Shown here: positions 15,672 to 25,602 of the stretch, one piece after another
How the letters are laid out: every line of letters begins with the position of its first letter
Position numbering within the stretch: the stretch's first letter is position 1
NCBI RefSeq assembly: GCF_016811075.1
Contig: NZ_JAFBGL010000006.1
Coordinates: 62,001 to 126,000, forward strand
Reading direction: 5' to 3'
DNA length: 64,000 nt
Origin: Oceaniferula flava
GTDB taxonomy: Bacteria > Verrucomicrobiota > Verrucomicrobiia > Verrucomicrobiales > Akkermansiaceae
Program-made: the position numbers and the translations under genes
The notes under the pieces: model-generated
Told to the model about the DNA's origin: nothing
The model's database searches: none
The model's input: the letters and a program-made list of their open reading frames with translations, nothing else

Positions 15672-18440
15672 ATGCCAGCTCCTCCCACAGCGGCGGCGAG
15701 CCTTTCCAAGGTCACGCACCAGTATGGAAAAAACCAGGCGCTCAGTGAGGTCAGCCTGGACATTCCGCGCGGCTGCATGGCGGGTGCCATCGGGCCGGAC
15801 GGCGTGGGAAAATCCACCATGCTGGGATTGATCTCCGGCGTGCGGGTGGTGCAGCAGGGTGAGGTGCATGTGTTAGGCGGCGACATCGCCCATAGCCGCC
15901 ACCGCAATGATGTCTGCCCACGCATCGCCTACATGCCCCAGGGGCTGGGGAAAAACCTGTATGCGGAACTCAGCGTGACGCAGAACCTCGACTTTTTTGC
16001 CCGGCTATTTGGGCAGGCGTCCAGCGAGCGCCGCCAACGCATCGCCACACTGCTGAAGGCCACCGGGCTCGACCCCTTTCCAGACCGCCCCGCAGGGAAT
16101 CTCTCGGGCGGAATGAAACAAAAGCTAGGCCTCTGCTGCGCCCTGATCCACGACCCGGATTTGCTGATCCTCGACGAGCCGACCACGGGTGTCGACCCAC
16201 TCTCACGGCGGCAGTTCTGGGATCTGATCAACTCGATCCGTAGTGAGCGACCTGAGATGAGCGTGCTGGTATCGACCGCTTACATGGACGAGGCGGAACA
16301 GTTTGATTGGCTCGCCGCCATGGACGACGGGAAAATTCTAGCCACCGGGTCACCCGCGGAACTGAAGCAGCAAACGCAGACCGATAACCTCGAGGACGCC
16401 TTTGTCGCGCTGCTGCCGGAGGGGAAAAAAGGTGGCGGTCACCAGCTCAGCATTCCGCCGTTCAGCGAGACCGAGAGCGAGCCTGTGATTGTGGCCAAGG
16501 GGCTGACCCGACGCTTTGGCAAGTTCACCGCGGTCGACAAGGTGAGTTTCTCCATCCGCCGGGGTGAGATCTTTGGTTTTCTCGGTTCTAACGGCTGCGG
16601 CAAAACCACCACGATGAAAATGCTGACCGGCCTGCTCCCGAGCACCGAGGGTGAGGCCGAGCTCTTTGGCGAACCGGCGGACGCCCACCATTTGCAGACG
16701 CGCAAACGGGTCGGTTACATGTCGCAGGCATTCTCGCTCTATTCGGAGCTGACCGTGCGGCAGAACCTGGTGCTGCACGCCCGTCTGTTTGATTTGGATC
16801 TGAAACGTGCCACGCCGCGTATTGAAGAGTTGTTAGGAAAGTTTGATTTGGAGGAAAGCGCCGACCGTTTGTCGGGAAAACTTCCCCTCGGCGTGCGGCA
16901 ACGGCTCTCCCTGGCGGTGGCGATCATCCACGAGCCGGAGATGCTCATCCTTGATGAACCGACGTCCGGCGTGGATCCTGTGGCGCGTGATGTGTTTTGG
17001 AAACTGCTCATCGATTTGGCGCGGAAGGACAAGGTGACGATCTTTATCTCGACGCATTTCATGAACGAAGCGATGCGCTGCGATCGCATCTCGCTGATGC
17101 ACGCGGGGAAAGTGCTCGCGTGCGATAGCCCGGCCGAGCTGGTGGCAGCGCGTCAGGCGGACCGACTCGAAGACGCGTTCATTTCCTACATCGAAGAAGC
17201 CCACAGCGACACGGCCGCCGACTCCGCCACAGCCGCCGCCGTCGAAACCGACACCGCAAGACCGAATTTCGACGAGCGACTCCATCTGGATATTCCGTCG
17301 CCCGAACTGCGCCTGTTCAGCCCCGCGCGCTTGTTGGCATTCAGTCACAGGGAGGCGCTGGAAGTCCTTCGTGATCCGGTCCGCCTGATCTTCGCCTTTG
17401 TCGGCTCGGTGGTGCTGATGTTGCTCTTTGGTTACGGCATGAACACGGATGTGGAAGACATTCGCTACGCGGTGCTGGACCAGGACCAGACACCGGAGAG
17501 CAGGCGCTACCTGCAGAACCTTTCCAGCTCGCCCTACTTTCTGGAACAAACACCGATCACCAACGCCGCTGAGCTGAGTGAGAGGATGCGGGCCAATGAC
17601 ATCACGGTGGCGTATGAAATCCCACCGCACTTCGGCAAGGACCTCAAGCGGGGTCGGCAGCCTGCCATTTCCGCCTGGATCGACGGCTCGGCTCCGTTTC
17701 GCGGTGAGACCATCGAAGGTTATGTGAAGGGCAACCACCTGATCTACCTCCAAGATCTATCACGCCGGACACTCGGCGAAGTGCCGGCCTACCTGCCCGC
17801 CACCATCGAGCCCCGCTACCGCTACAACCCGAGCTTCGAAAGCATCAACGCCCTCGTGCCCTCGATTCCCGCCGTGCTGCTGATCCTGATCCCGGCGATC
17901 CTGATGGCCTTGAGTGTGGTGCGGGAAAAAGAACTCGGAACGATCACCAATTTCTACGTCACCCCGAGTCGAAAAATCGAATTCATCCTCGGCAAGCAAC
18001 TGCCGTATATCGCCATCGGGATGATCAATTTTTCCCTGCTCACCTTGCTGACGGTTTATATTTTCAAGGTGCCGGTGAAGGGAGATCTCTTTGCTCTAAC
18101 ACTCGGGGCGCTGCTCTACATCATGGGAACCACCGGCTTGGGCTTATTGATTTCCACCTTCACCTCCAGCCAGGTCGCCGCCGTATTTGGCACCGCGATT
18201 CTGGCGATCCTGCCGACCGTGCAGTTCTCCGGCATGCTGCAGCCGGTATCGACCCTGGAAGGCGCGGCCAAGGGGATCGGCACGCTTTGGCCGACCACCT
18301 ATTACATGCACACAAGCGTGGGTGCCTTCACCAAGGGCCTGACATTCAACGAGCTCAGTGGCGACCTGATCAAGCTCGCCCTGTTCATCCCCGTCTTCAC
18401 ATTCTTCACCTTCCTCGCGCTGAAAAAGCAAGAACGCTAG
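15672..18440 (+). CDS. RbbA-type fusion: two ABC ATPase domains plus ABC-2 permease
   Basis: A 922-residue fusion. ATPase 1 has Walker [10 protein letters not shown] (residues 41-49), signature LSGGMKQ and Walker [11 protein letters not shown]. ATPase 2 has Walker [10 protein letters not shown], a signature reading LPLGVRQRL in place of LSGGQ, and Walker [11 protein letters not shown]. From about residue 560 an ABC-2 membrane domain follows, with a first helix ([18 protein letters not shown]), a large periplasmic loop and five C-terminal helices. This is the domain order of RbbA/YhiH. RbbA was named as a ribosome-associated ATPase, but the operon context here points to efflux with the neighbouring HlyD and permease. 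The exported substrate is unknown. Confidence 0.9.
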   Translation: MPAPPTAAASLSKVTHQYGKNQALSEVSLDIPRGCMAGAIGPDGVGKSTMLGLISGVRVVQQGEVHVLGGDIAHSRHRNDVCPRIAYMPQGLGKNLYAELSVTQNLDFFARLFGQASSERRQRIATLLKATGLDPFPDRPAGNLSGGMKQKLGLCCALIHDPDLLILDEPTTGVDPLSRRQFWDLINSIRSERPEMSVLVSTAYMDEAEQFDWLAAMDDGKILATGSPAELKQQTQTDNLEDAFVALLPEGKKGGGHQLSIPPFSETESEPVIVAKGLTRRFGKFTAVDKVSFSIRRGEIFGFLGSNGCGKTTTMKMLTGLLPSTEGEAELFGEPADAHHLQTRKRVGYMSQAFSLYSELTVRQNLVLHARLFDLDLKRATPRIEELLGKFDLEESADRLSGKLPLGVRQRLSLAVAIIHEPEMLILDEPTSGVDPVARDVFWKLLIDLARKDKVTIFISTHFMNEAMRCDRISLMHAGKVLACDSPAELVAARQADRLEDAFISYIEEAHSDTAADSATAAAVETDTARPNFDERLHLDIPSPELRLFSPARLLAFSHREALEVLRDPVRLIFAFVGSVVLMLLFGYGMNTDVEDIRYAVLDQDQTPESRRYLQNLSSSPYFLEQTPITNAAELSERMRANDITVAYEIPPHFGKDLKRGRQPAISAWIDGSAPFRGETIEGYVKGNHLIYLQDLSRRTLGEVPAYLPATIEPRYRYNPSFESINALVPSIPAVLLILIPAILMALSVVREKELGTITNFYVTPSRKIEFILGKQLPYIAIGMINFSLLTLLTVYIFKVPVKGDLFALTLGALLYIMGTTGLGLLISTFTSSQVAAVFGTAILAILPTVQFSGMLQPVSTLEGAAKGIGTLWPTTYYMHTSVGAFTKGLTFNELSGDLIKLALFIPVFTFFTFLALKKQER

Positions 18441-18446
18441 CTGCCC

Positions 18447-19571
18447 ATGAACCGTATCAAGAACATCTTCTGGCTCGGCATCAAGGAGCTGCGCAGCCTG
18501 TCCCAGGACAAGCTGGTGATCGTACTGCTCATCTGGGCGCTGACCTTCAGCGTCTACACCATGGCCAGGGGCACCTCGACGGAGGTGCACAATGCCTCCA
18601 TCGCTTTTGTCGACGAAGACCGCTCGGATCTTTCTAACAAAATGATCAACAGCTTCTATCCGCCGAGCTTTTTCAAACCGGAAATCATCGAAGCCTCGGA
18701 GATGGACGACGCGATGGACGCGGGGCGTTATATTTTCATCGTCAATATCCCGCCGGATTTCGAAGCCGACGTGCGCGATGGTCGCCAGCCGACCTTGCAG
18801 CTGAACATCGATGCCACCGCCGTCATCCAGGCCGGTGTGGGTGCGAGTTACGTGCAAAACATCCTCTCTAACGAGATCAACCGCTACGCCAGCGGCACCG
18901 ATCAAAAAAGCAGCTACCCGGCCAACATCGTCACCCACACCGCATTTAACCCGAACCGGACCACGGCCTGGTTTGCCGCTATCGTGGCACTCATCGATCA
19001 GGTGACCATGCTGACCGTGATTCTGACCGGCGCGGCACTCATCCGGGAGCGTGAGCACGGCACCCTGGAGCACTTGCTGGTGATGCCGCTCACCGCCTTT
19101 GATATTGCGATGTCGAAGGTGTGGGCGAACAGTCTGGTTTTGCTTATTGGCGTGGTGCTGTCGCTGCATTTCATCGTGGTGAAACTGCTTGAGGTCCCGA
19201 TTGCGGGGTCGGTTTACCTTTTCCTAACAGGCACGGTGCTCTACCTCTTTTTTGCCACCGCACTGGGGATTTTTCTGGGCACGGTGGCGCGGTCGATGGC
19301 GCAGTTCGCGCTGCTGTTCATCGTGGTGATTCTCGTCGTCCACCTGTTGTCCGGGGGCATGACCCCGATCGAGAGCCAGCCTGAGTGGCTGAGGAAACTG
19401 ACCTGGTTTCTGCCCTCGCGCCACTTCATTTCCGGGTCGCAAGCGATCCTTTTCCGTGGCGCGGACTTCAAAACCGTCTGGCCCCAGTTTGCCGTGGTCG
19501 CCGGCCAAGGCTGGATCTTTTTCCTGATCAGCCTGCAGCTCTTCCGTCGGTCGATTGCCTCGAGCCGTTAG
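18447..19571 (+). CDS. ABC-2 type transporter permease (YhhJ-like)
   Basis: A 374-residue membrane protein with one N-terminal helix (KLVIVLLIWALTFSVYTMA), a periplasmic domain of about 140 residues and a bundle of five to six helices (ALIDQVTMLTVILTGAALI, VVLSLHFIVVKLL, ALLFIVVILVVHLLSGGMTP). It pairs with the permease half of the RbbA-like fusion 6 nt upstream to form the membrane channel. The stop at 19571 is only 3 nt from the end of the convergent subtilase gene, leaving no room for a separate terminator. Confidence 0.9.
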   Translation: MNRIKNIFWLGIKELRSLSQDKLVIVLLIWALTFSVYTMARGTSTEVHNASIAFVDEDRSDLSNKMINSFYPPSFFKPEIIEASEMDDAMDAGRYIFIVNIPPDFEADVRDGRQPTLQLNIDATAVIQAGVGASYVQNILSNEINRYASGTDQKSSYPANIVTHTAFNPNRTTAWFAAIVALIDQVTMLTVILTGAALIREREHGTLEHLLVMPLTAFDIAMSKVWANSLVLLIGVVLSLHFIVVKLLEVPIAGSVYLFLTGTVLYLFFATALGIFLGTVARSMAQFALLFIVVILVVHLLSGGMTPIESQPEWLRKLTWFLPSRHFISGSQAILFRGADFKTVWPQFAVVAGQGWIFFLISLQLFRRSIASSR

Positions 19572-19574
19572 CCA

Positions 19575-21149
19575 TCATTGGGAAGCTTTTCTCAGCTCGC
19601 GCAGGCGAATGACCTCGGCGACAGCTTTGTAGCAGTGGATCAGGCCGTGGCCGGTTTGGTAATCGACTCCCTTCGGGCCGACATCGGTGGCGGTGCGGGT
19701 GATGATTTTTTTCAGATCCCAGGGCAGCAGGTCGGGGTCGGCGGAGAGCATCAGAGCGATGGTGCCGCAGAACATCGGGCCGGCGAAGGAGTTGCCATTG
19801 AGCCGACCTTCGATGACTTTGCCATCCGGCATCAGCAGGGGCACGCCGTGGTTGAATGCGCACACTTCCGGTTTTTGCACCCGCCCTTCGCGGTAGTGCT
19901 CGGTCTTCCATTCCACCGGTCCTTGGCTGGAAAATAGGGTGCGTGAGAGGTCTTTCTGCACTCCCGCCGCGGCAAAGACGGCCTCCGGAATGTCCTCGGG
20001 CGTGCGCATCTGCACGGGGACTTTGGTGCTCATGGCGAAGTTCCCTGCACCGGAGACAAAGAACAGTCCGCAGAATGATCCGTGCTCCATCAGCTTGCGC
20101 CAGTGGCTGCGGGTCTCACCCAGATGCGGGATGGAGAAGCTCATGCTGTAGGTGTCCGCGCCTTGCTCGATGGCCCATTCCACAGCCGACTCGATGTCCG
20201 CGCTGGTGATCACGCCCGCCCATCGCGCCATCGGGGCGATGCCGAACTGCGGCATGCCGGTCTCCGTTTCCACGCCGCAGATGATGTGCGCGCAGCTGGT
20301 GCCGTGCAGGTTTTTCCGGTCGGTGGCGTCGCCCTTGAGTTTGCGTGTTGTTAGGTTCGGTGAGCGGGTGTTGAAGTTGTAGCCATGGTAGTCGTCAATC
20401 AGGCCGTTGCCATCGTCATCCTTGCCATTGTTAGGGGTCTCCTTGGCATTGGTGTAGACGGATCGGGCCAGCGAGGGAGTCATGATGAAATTGCTATCGT
20501 GCACGATGTTCAGCGTGCCCTCGCCAGTGACGCCTAGCTCTTTCCAGACTTTGTCGGCATGCAGTTTTGAGATGTACCATGGCAGGTTCTTGCTGCTGGT
20601 TTGGCTGGGTCTGTTAGGCGATTTGACAAGCGGCGCAGGAGCTTGCGCCTGGACGCTGCGCAACGAGCGCCGACCGGCAAAGATCTTCTTTACTCCCTTC
20701 ACCTTGGCAAGCTGCTCAATGCCCTCGGCATTGGCCGTGCAGCTGAAGCCGTTGATGATCCAGTGCGGGGTGACATCCTTGATGGCGCCACTCTCTTGCA
20801 GAGCAGTGAGGTCATTCTTCGCTTCACTGTGGGACTTGGCGCTGAGAGTCTTAAGCGATTGCACCACGCGACTGCGCAGCTCACGTCGGCCGCTGTTAGC
20901 AAACTCCTTGGCGCGGCGCTGGTAGGCTTTTCCATCACCGAGGAACTGCTGATCGAACCAGACCACGATCCTGACAGGCCGGTCGGTCACCTTCTTCAGC
21001 TCGGGCGCGATCCAGACGGATTCGCCCTTCAGTGCCTCACCGGCGATCAGTGGGGGCTTGGCGGAGGTCTGCGCGTGGGCGGTCAGGCCGCAGAAGGTGG
21101 CTAGGCAGCATGCGGCCATCCATTTCCCGTAGTTCGGAACGATATTCAT
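19575..21149 (-). CDS. Exported subtilisin-like (S8) serine peptidase
   Basis: A 524-residue secreted protease. A signal peptide ends near residue 26 (CCLATFCGLTAHA). Residues 60-160 look like an I9-type propeptide (PVRIVVWFDQQF, then a helix and GVKKIFAGRRSL). The catalytic triad is visible as Asp218 (NIVHDSN), His282 (LHGTSCAH) and Ser454 (NGNSFAGP, in place of the usual GTSMAAP); Asn370 in SGAGN is the oxyanion residue. The motif DDDGNGLIDDYHGYNF is usual in this family. It may act on cell-surface or scavenged proteins. Upstream of the start, 199 nt separate it from the divergent sigma factor gene. Confidence 0.88.
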   Translation of the reverse strand: MNIVPNYGKWMAACCLATFCGLTAHAQTSAKPPLIAGEALKGESVWIAPELKKVTDRPVRIVVWFDQQFLGDGKAYQRRAKEFANSGRRELRSRVVQSLKTLSAKSHSEAKNDLTALQESGAIKDVTPHWIINGFSCTANAEGIEQLAKVKGVKKIFAGRRSLRSVQAQAPAPLVKSPNRPSQTSSKNLPWYISKLHADKVWKELGVTGEGTLNIVHDSNFIMTPSLARSVYTNAKETPNNGKDDDGNGLIDDYHGYNFNTRSPNLTTRKLKGDATDRKNLHGTSCAHIICGVETETGMPQFGIAPMARWAGVITSADIESAVEWAIEQGADTYSMSFSIPHLGETRSHWRKLMEHGSFCGLFFVSGAGNFAMSTKVPVQMRTPEDIPEAVFAAAGVQKDLSRTLFSSQGPVEWKTEHYREGRVQKPEVCAFNHGVPLLMPDGKVIEGRLNGNSFAGPMFCGTIALMLSADPDLLPWDLKKIITRTATDVGPKGVDYQTGHGLIHCYKAVAEVIRLRELRKASQ

Positions 21150-21348
21150 ATGACACTCAAGCTAACGAGATCTCCCCTGATGGCAAGGTCGCGGAACATT
21201 GCCAGGGGTCAGGATTCTACCTGTTGGTGATGGCGTGTCTGGGACTAACAAGACGATCCGACCGCTCTAGGACAATTTATTTGGATATATGGGGTATTTT
21301 CTGGAAACGTTTGGGCTCTCGCGGTCATAGTCATGTATTGAGTCGCCT

Positions 21349-21897
21349 ATGAAATCTTCCCCCGACGCATCGCATGACCCAGCGCAGGTTTTCATGAGTG
21401 AAATCACGGAAATCCAGTCGGGGCTGCGGGCATTCATCGGCTATCTGATGAGTGGCACCAGCGATGTGTCAGACGTCGCGCAGGAGGTTAATTTGCTGCT
21501 TTGGCAAAAACGCGACCAGTATGAAGCGGGCACCAATTTTCGTGCTTGGGCGTTCACCATCGCGCGCTATGCGGTGCTGGGTCACCTGCGGAAAAAGCGG
21601 CGTGGGAATGTGGAGTTTTTCTCGCCGGAGCTGCTCGAGCAGTTGGCGGACGAGTGGCAGGAAGATGAATGTGAGTACGAAGAGCAGCTGACGGCGCTCG
21701 AGTCCTGCCTGGACCAATTGCCGGATGAGGACCTGGATCTCGTGCAAGCTCGCTACAACAGCCACGGAGGAGTCGAGCGCTTTGCCCAACGCATGGGCCT
21801 CAGCGCTGGCAGCCTCCGCTTGCGCCTGTTTCGGCTGCGTGCGGCCCTGAAGCGCTGCGTGGAGCAGAACATGGGAGAGGAGGGGAGCATCGTATGA
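21349..21897 (+). CDS. RNA polymerase sigma factor, ECF/sigma-70 family
   Basis: A 182-residue sigma factor. Region 2 has DVAQEVNLLLWQKRDQYEAG and FRAWAFTIARYAVLGHLRKK, the usual ECF helix for -10 recognition. Region 4 (LEECLDQLPDEDLDLVQARY-like, then GLSAGSLRLRLFRLRAAL) is a helix-turn-helix. It belongs to the Planctomycetes/Verrucomicrobia group of ECF factors that sit next to FecR-LamG genes. Its stop overlaps the start of that gene by 4 nt (ATGA), so the two are translationally coupled and form a sigma/anti-sigma-like pair. Confidence 0.92.
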   Translation: MKSSPDASHDPAQVFMSEITEIQSGLRAFIGYLMSGTSDVSDVAQEVNLLLWQKRDQYEAGTNFRAWAFTIARYAVLGHLRKKRRGNVEFFSPELLEQLADEWQEDECEYEEQLTALESCLDQLPDEDLDLVQARYNSHGGVERFAQRMGLSAGSLRLRLFRLRAALKRCVEQNMGEEGSIV

Positions 21898-23420
21898 AAA
21901 AACGCGACCTTGAACAGCTGATCCAGAACATGGTGGACGGAGAGGCCACAGCGGATGAAGTCGCCCGGCTGGAAGCCGAGCTCAAGGGGAGTGCCGCCTC
22001 ACGTGAGTTCTATCGCCGATCCATGAGGGTGGAGCTGCTGCTGCACGAGGCGCTGCAATGCCAGGTCCTGCCCGCCACTCCGGAGTTGCGGGAGCGATTG
22101 GAGCTACCGTCCCTGCGTGCCGGGGACAAGTCACGCAGCCGTCGCCAGCTGATGCTGCACTCTGCCATGGCTGCTGCGGCTTTGTTGCTTTTGTCATTTG
22201 TCGCCATGCACTGGTTTTCGCGTGCTGGGAAAGAGGCGGGTGTTCCGGTGACATTCAGCCCCGGCACGTCGTGGTCGGGGTCGATGGAGCAGGCGAGCCG
22301 GATGAAGTTTGGCGACTCCTTGACCATCGAGTTCGGCGTCGCACGCATCGAGCTCCCGGGGGTGTTGGCGATCATTGAAGGTCCGGCAGAAATCAATCTC
22401 ACCGGGCCGGGGCTGCTGGAGTTGCGTGAGGGCAAGGGCTGGTTCCGAGTCAGTGAGGCAGGGCAGGGGTTCCGGGTGCTCACGCCATCGGTGGAAGTGG
22501 TCGATCATGGAACGGAGTTCGGCTTGGTCGCCGACCCGAATGATGCCGATGAGGTGCATGTTTTCGATGGTCGCGTCCATTGCTCGGCGCGTTTTGCCTT
22601 GAAGGAGGGGCAGGACCTGCGTGAAGGGGCGGCTCTGAGAGTTTCACCGGTCGGTCGCTGGATTGATACGGAGCTGAGCGAGCAACGGTTTCTCACCAGC
22701 CTGCCGTCGGACTTACCCGGCATCCACTTTTCCTTCGATGGACCCCAGCCGATGACGCCGGAGGGCTCCTACCCGGCGGTAGAGAACATGCAGGCCGCCA
22801 CGCGCGGTGGCGGCGGTGGAACCTTCACCCGTGGAGTGCGTGGTAAGGCGCTTTCCGTCCAAGATCCGGAGGATGCGGTCCGCACCGATTGGCCGGGGAT
22901 TGGTGGGGCGAAACCGAGAACCATCGCATGTTGGATCCGCCCGGACGCAGCCCACGGCGTCCAATTGGCCGGTATTGTTTCCTGGGGGACGCCGAGCACT
23001 CGGCCATCGGGCCGCTGTCAGATCATGACCTCCAAATCACGGAAGACCGGGCAGCGGGTGCTGCGCTTCTCGCTGGGCCATAACCTGCACTTTTCTGGAG
23101 CCACCGAACTTGCGGCAGGGGAATGGCATCACGTCGCCGCCGTTTTCCGAGGCACCGAGACGACCCACGGCGAGATGATTGAGCTCTATATCGATGGCAA
23201 ACGCGAGCAGGTAGACCGCGAACTGAGCAATTTGCCGAGGGACGATCAAGCTATCCGCACCGTCATCAAACACCCGAACTCACAGCCGCTGCAGATTGGC
23301 TGCGGTGCGTATGACAATGCCTCGCCGGCTCCCTTCTACGGGGAAATTGACGAGGTCTGGATTCTGCCCAGAGCGCTCACTGCGGCTGAGATCAAGGGGC
23401 TGATGGCAGTGGATCAATAA
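21894..23420 (+). CDS. FecR-domain protein with C-terminal LamG domain (anti-sigma-like)
   Basis: A 508-residue membrane protein. Residues 1-80 are a cytoplasmic anti-sigma-like helical region (DLEQLIQNMVDGEATADEVA), 88-106 a membrane helix (LHSAMAAAALLLLSFVAMHW), 130-235 a FecR domain (VEVVDHGTEFGLVADP, EVHVFDGRV), and 270-505 a concanavalin-like LamG/laminin-G domain (RTIACWIRPD, EWHHVAAVFRG, IELYIDGKR, EIDEVWILPRALT). It probably holds the adjacent sigma factor inactive until an extracellular glycan or protein is bound by the LamG part. That mechanism is inferred from FecR families. Confidence 0.88.
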   Translation: MKKRDLEQLIQNMVDGEATADEVARLEAELKGSAASREFYRRSMRVELLLHEALQCQVLPATPELRERLELPSLRAGDKSRSRRQLMLHSAMAAAALLLLSFVAMHWFSRAGKEAGVPVTFSPGTSWSGSMEQASRMKFGDSLTIEFGVARIELPGVLAIIEGPAEINLTGPGLLELREGKGWFRVSEAGQGFRVLTPSVEVVDHGTEFGLVADPNDADEVHVFDGRVHCSARFALKEGQDLREGAALRVSPVGRWIDTELSEQRFLTSLPSDLPGIHFSFDGPQPMTPEGSYPAVENMQAATRGGGGGTFTRGVRGKALSVQDPEDAVRTDWPGIGGAKPRTIACWIRPDAAHGVQLAGIVSWGTPSTRPSGRCQIMTSKSRKTGQRVLRFSLGHNLHFSGATELAAGEWHHVAAVFRGTETTHGEMIELYIDGKREQVDRELSNLPRDDQAIRTVIKHPNSQPLQIGCGAYDNASPAPFYGEIDEVWILPRALTAAEIKGLMAVDQ

Positions 23421-23574
23421 ACCGAAACCTTAGGCGGCGGCAGCAGCCGAAATAGTGTCATTTCCAAGTATTTCCCATCAATTTGGTAACATCTCATCAG
23501 AATTAACATTATACTGTGTAGAGACGATTGTGATCCCCTGCGACTACTTCTCCCAACCGACCCATCTCGATCAT

Positions 23575-25587
23575 ATGAAGCAACCCACTGACCGCACCAC
23601 GACAGCTCGCTTCCCGGCCGAAGCAAGAAAGACGACTGTGGGCGCTGGGAGCCCGCTGAGGGCAATCATCCCCCTGATCACAGCCATGGCCACAAGCTGC
23701 CTGACCCCTAGTGCGAGCGCCGTGGAAGATTCCGAGAAGGCACTGCGTGAATCCGATGCTCTGCGCCAGGTCACCAAGCTGGCTCGCGCCGGCGCGCTGG
23801 ATTACGAGAAACACATCGCCCCCATCGTCGATAAATACTGCACCGACTGCCATAATCCGGTGGACGACGAAGGTAGCATCGATCTCGAAGCCCTGCTGAC
23901 CACCAAGGAGGCGTCGAAATACCCGGACCTCTGGGAAATGGTCGGCAAGACCGCGCGCATGGACGTCATGCCGCCACCCAAGCGCAAAACCCGACCTGAC
24001 ATCCGCGAGCGCGCCTTGTTAATGGGCTGGGCAATGCAGATTGGCCACCTCTGGGACCAGGGGATCATGGGCACCGATCCGGGGCGCACCACCCTGCACC
24101 GCCTGAACCGGAATGAATACAATTACACCATCCGCGATCTTTTCGGGTTGAAAATCCGGCCGGCCGACAATTTTCCGGAGGACAGCGCCGGCGAGGGTGG
24201 CTTCGATAACGATGCCGACGCCCTTTTCCTGCCCGCCCTGCTGATGGAGAACTACTTCGAGGCCGCGGTGAAGGTTTCTAACATGGTGCTGGGGAACCAC
24301 GCGCGCCGCCAGGCTTTCCTGATCGGTGCCAGCAGCAATGTGGCAGGAGCGCGCAGGGTGTTTGCCCACTGGGCACCGCAGATTTACCGCCGCCCCGTGG
24401 CCGACGATGAGATTGAGCGCCTGGTCTCGGTCTATCAGAAGGCCCGGAAAAATGGCAAGAACCACGTCGTCGCCATCCGTGACCCGCTGATCATGATGCT
24501 GGTTTCTCCCAGCTTTTTGTATCGCTCCGAGCTACCGATCGCCGGCGGTGGGAAAACGGTGGGGCTCACCGAGTTCGAGCTCGCCAACCGACTGTCGTAT
24601 TTCCTCTGGGCCTCGATGCCCGATCAGGAGCTGTTCAAGCTCGCCAACGAGAAAAAGCTCTCCGACCCCAAGGTCCTCGAGCAGCAAGTCATGCGCATGC
24701 TGCAGGATGAAAAAGCCAGCACCCTCGCGATGCATCTCGGCGGCCAATGGCTCGGCTGGGAGCAGCTGCGCGGCAGTGCCAATCCGGACGTGAAAAAGTT
24801 CCCGATGTTCAACTTCGCCCTGCGCGTAGACATGTATCGTGAGTCGTCGAACTTCTTCGAGCACCTGCTGCGTGAGGATGGCAGTGTGTATGATCTTCTC
24901 GATTCCGACTACAGCTTCCTCAACGATCGCCTTGCCAGACTCTACGGCATCAAAGGCGTAACCGGCAGCCATTTCCGCAAGGTGAAACTGAATAACCCGG
25001 ACCGTGGCGGCGTGCTCGGTATGGGCAGTGTGTTGGTGGCTTCATCGATGCCGCTGCGCACCAGTCCGTCGCTTCGCGGGGCCTATGTGTTGGAAAGTTT
25101 GTTAGGCGATAAACCACCGTCACCGCCGATGGATGTCGAGCAGCTGCCGGCCGGTGACTCCAAGCTCAAGACGCTGACATTCCGCGAAACGCTCGACCAG
25201 CACCGCGATAGCCCGGACTGCCGCGCCTGCCACGCACTGATCGATCCCCTCGGTTTCGGACTGGAGAACTTCGATGCCATCGGTCGCTGGCGGACGATGC
25301 AAAACGGAGCCAAGATCGACACCTCCGGCGTCACCCCGGAGGGCGATTCCTTTTCCGGCCCGGCCGAGCTGAAAAAACTCCTGCTCAAGCGCAAGGACGA
25401 GTTCACCCGCCACGCGGTGGAGAAGTTTCTCTCCTACGCCCTCGGCCGCGAGCTGACTCCCTACGATCGACCTGTCACCCGCGAGATCGCCAACAAGGTG
25501 ATGGAGGAAAATGGCAGCATGCACACGCTGATCATGTCCGTCGTCACCAGTCATCCTTTCCTGAATCGCCAAAACCCTAAGAAGTAA
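23575..25587 (+). CDS. DUF1592/DUF1588/DUF1595-family cytochrome c-like protein
   Basis: A 670-residue exported protein from the ATG at 23575; a GTG at 23455 would add 40 unlikely residues. The signal peptide is long (hydrophobic core IIPLITAMATSC). A planctomycete-type cytochrome motif CTDCH lies near residue 89 (KYCTDCHNPVDDEG). A DUF1587-like block follows (LHRLNRNEYNYTIRDLFGL, PADNFPEDSAGEGFDN-like), then DUF1595 and DUF1592 (FELANRLSYFLWASMPDQEL), DUF1588 with a second CxxCH (CRACHALIDPLGFGLENFDA) and DUF1585 at the end. Such proteins occur in pairs with DUF1552 proteins, as here; the function is not established, though an electron-transfer or oxidative role at the surface is likely. Confidence 0.9.
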   Translation: MKQPTDRTTTARFPAEARKTTVGAGSPLRAIIPLITAMATSCLTPSASAVEDSEKALRESDALRQVTKLARAGALDYEKHIAPIVDKYCTDCHNPVDDEGSIDLEALLTTKEASKYPDLWEMVGKTARMDVMPPPKRKTRPDIRERALLMGWAMQIGHLWDQGIMGTDPGRTTLHRLNRNEYNYTIRDLFGLKIRPADNFPEDSAGEGGFDNDADALFLPALLMENYFEAAVKVSNMVLGNHARRQAFLIGASSNVAGARRVFAHWAPQIYRRPVADDEIERLVSVYQKARKNGKNHVVAIRDPLIMMLVSPSFLYRSELPIAGGGKTVGLTEFELANRLSYFLWASMPDQELFKLANEKKLSDPKVLEQQVMRMLQDEKASTLAMHLGGQWLGWEQLRGSANPDVKKFPMFNFALRVDMYRESSNFFEHLLREDGSVYDLLDSDYSFLNDRLARLYGIKGVTGSHFRKVKLNNPDRGGVLGMGSVLVASSMPLRTSPSLRGAYVLESLLGDKPPSPPMDVEQLPAGDSKLKTLTFRETLDQHRDSPDCRACHALIDPLGFGLENFDAIGRWRTMQNGAKIDTSGVTPEGDSFSGPAELKKLLLKRKDEFTRHAVEKFLSYALGRELTPYDRPVTREIANKVMEENGSMHTLIMSVVTSHPFLNRQNPKK

Positions 25588-25602
25588 ACCACCCATCGCA
25601 CC

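Noticed and set aside
16833-19169. Long leftward open frames (306 and 341 codons) opposite the RbbA-like and permease genes
   Set aside because: Antisense frames of a clear efflux operon; low-complexity translation typical of GC-rich shadows.
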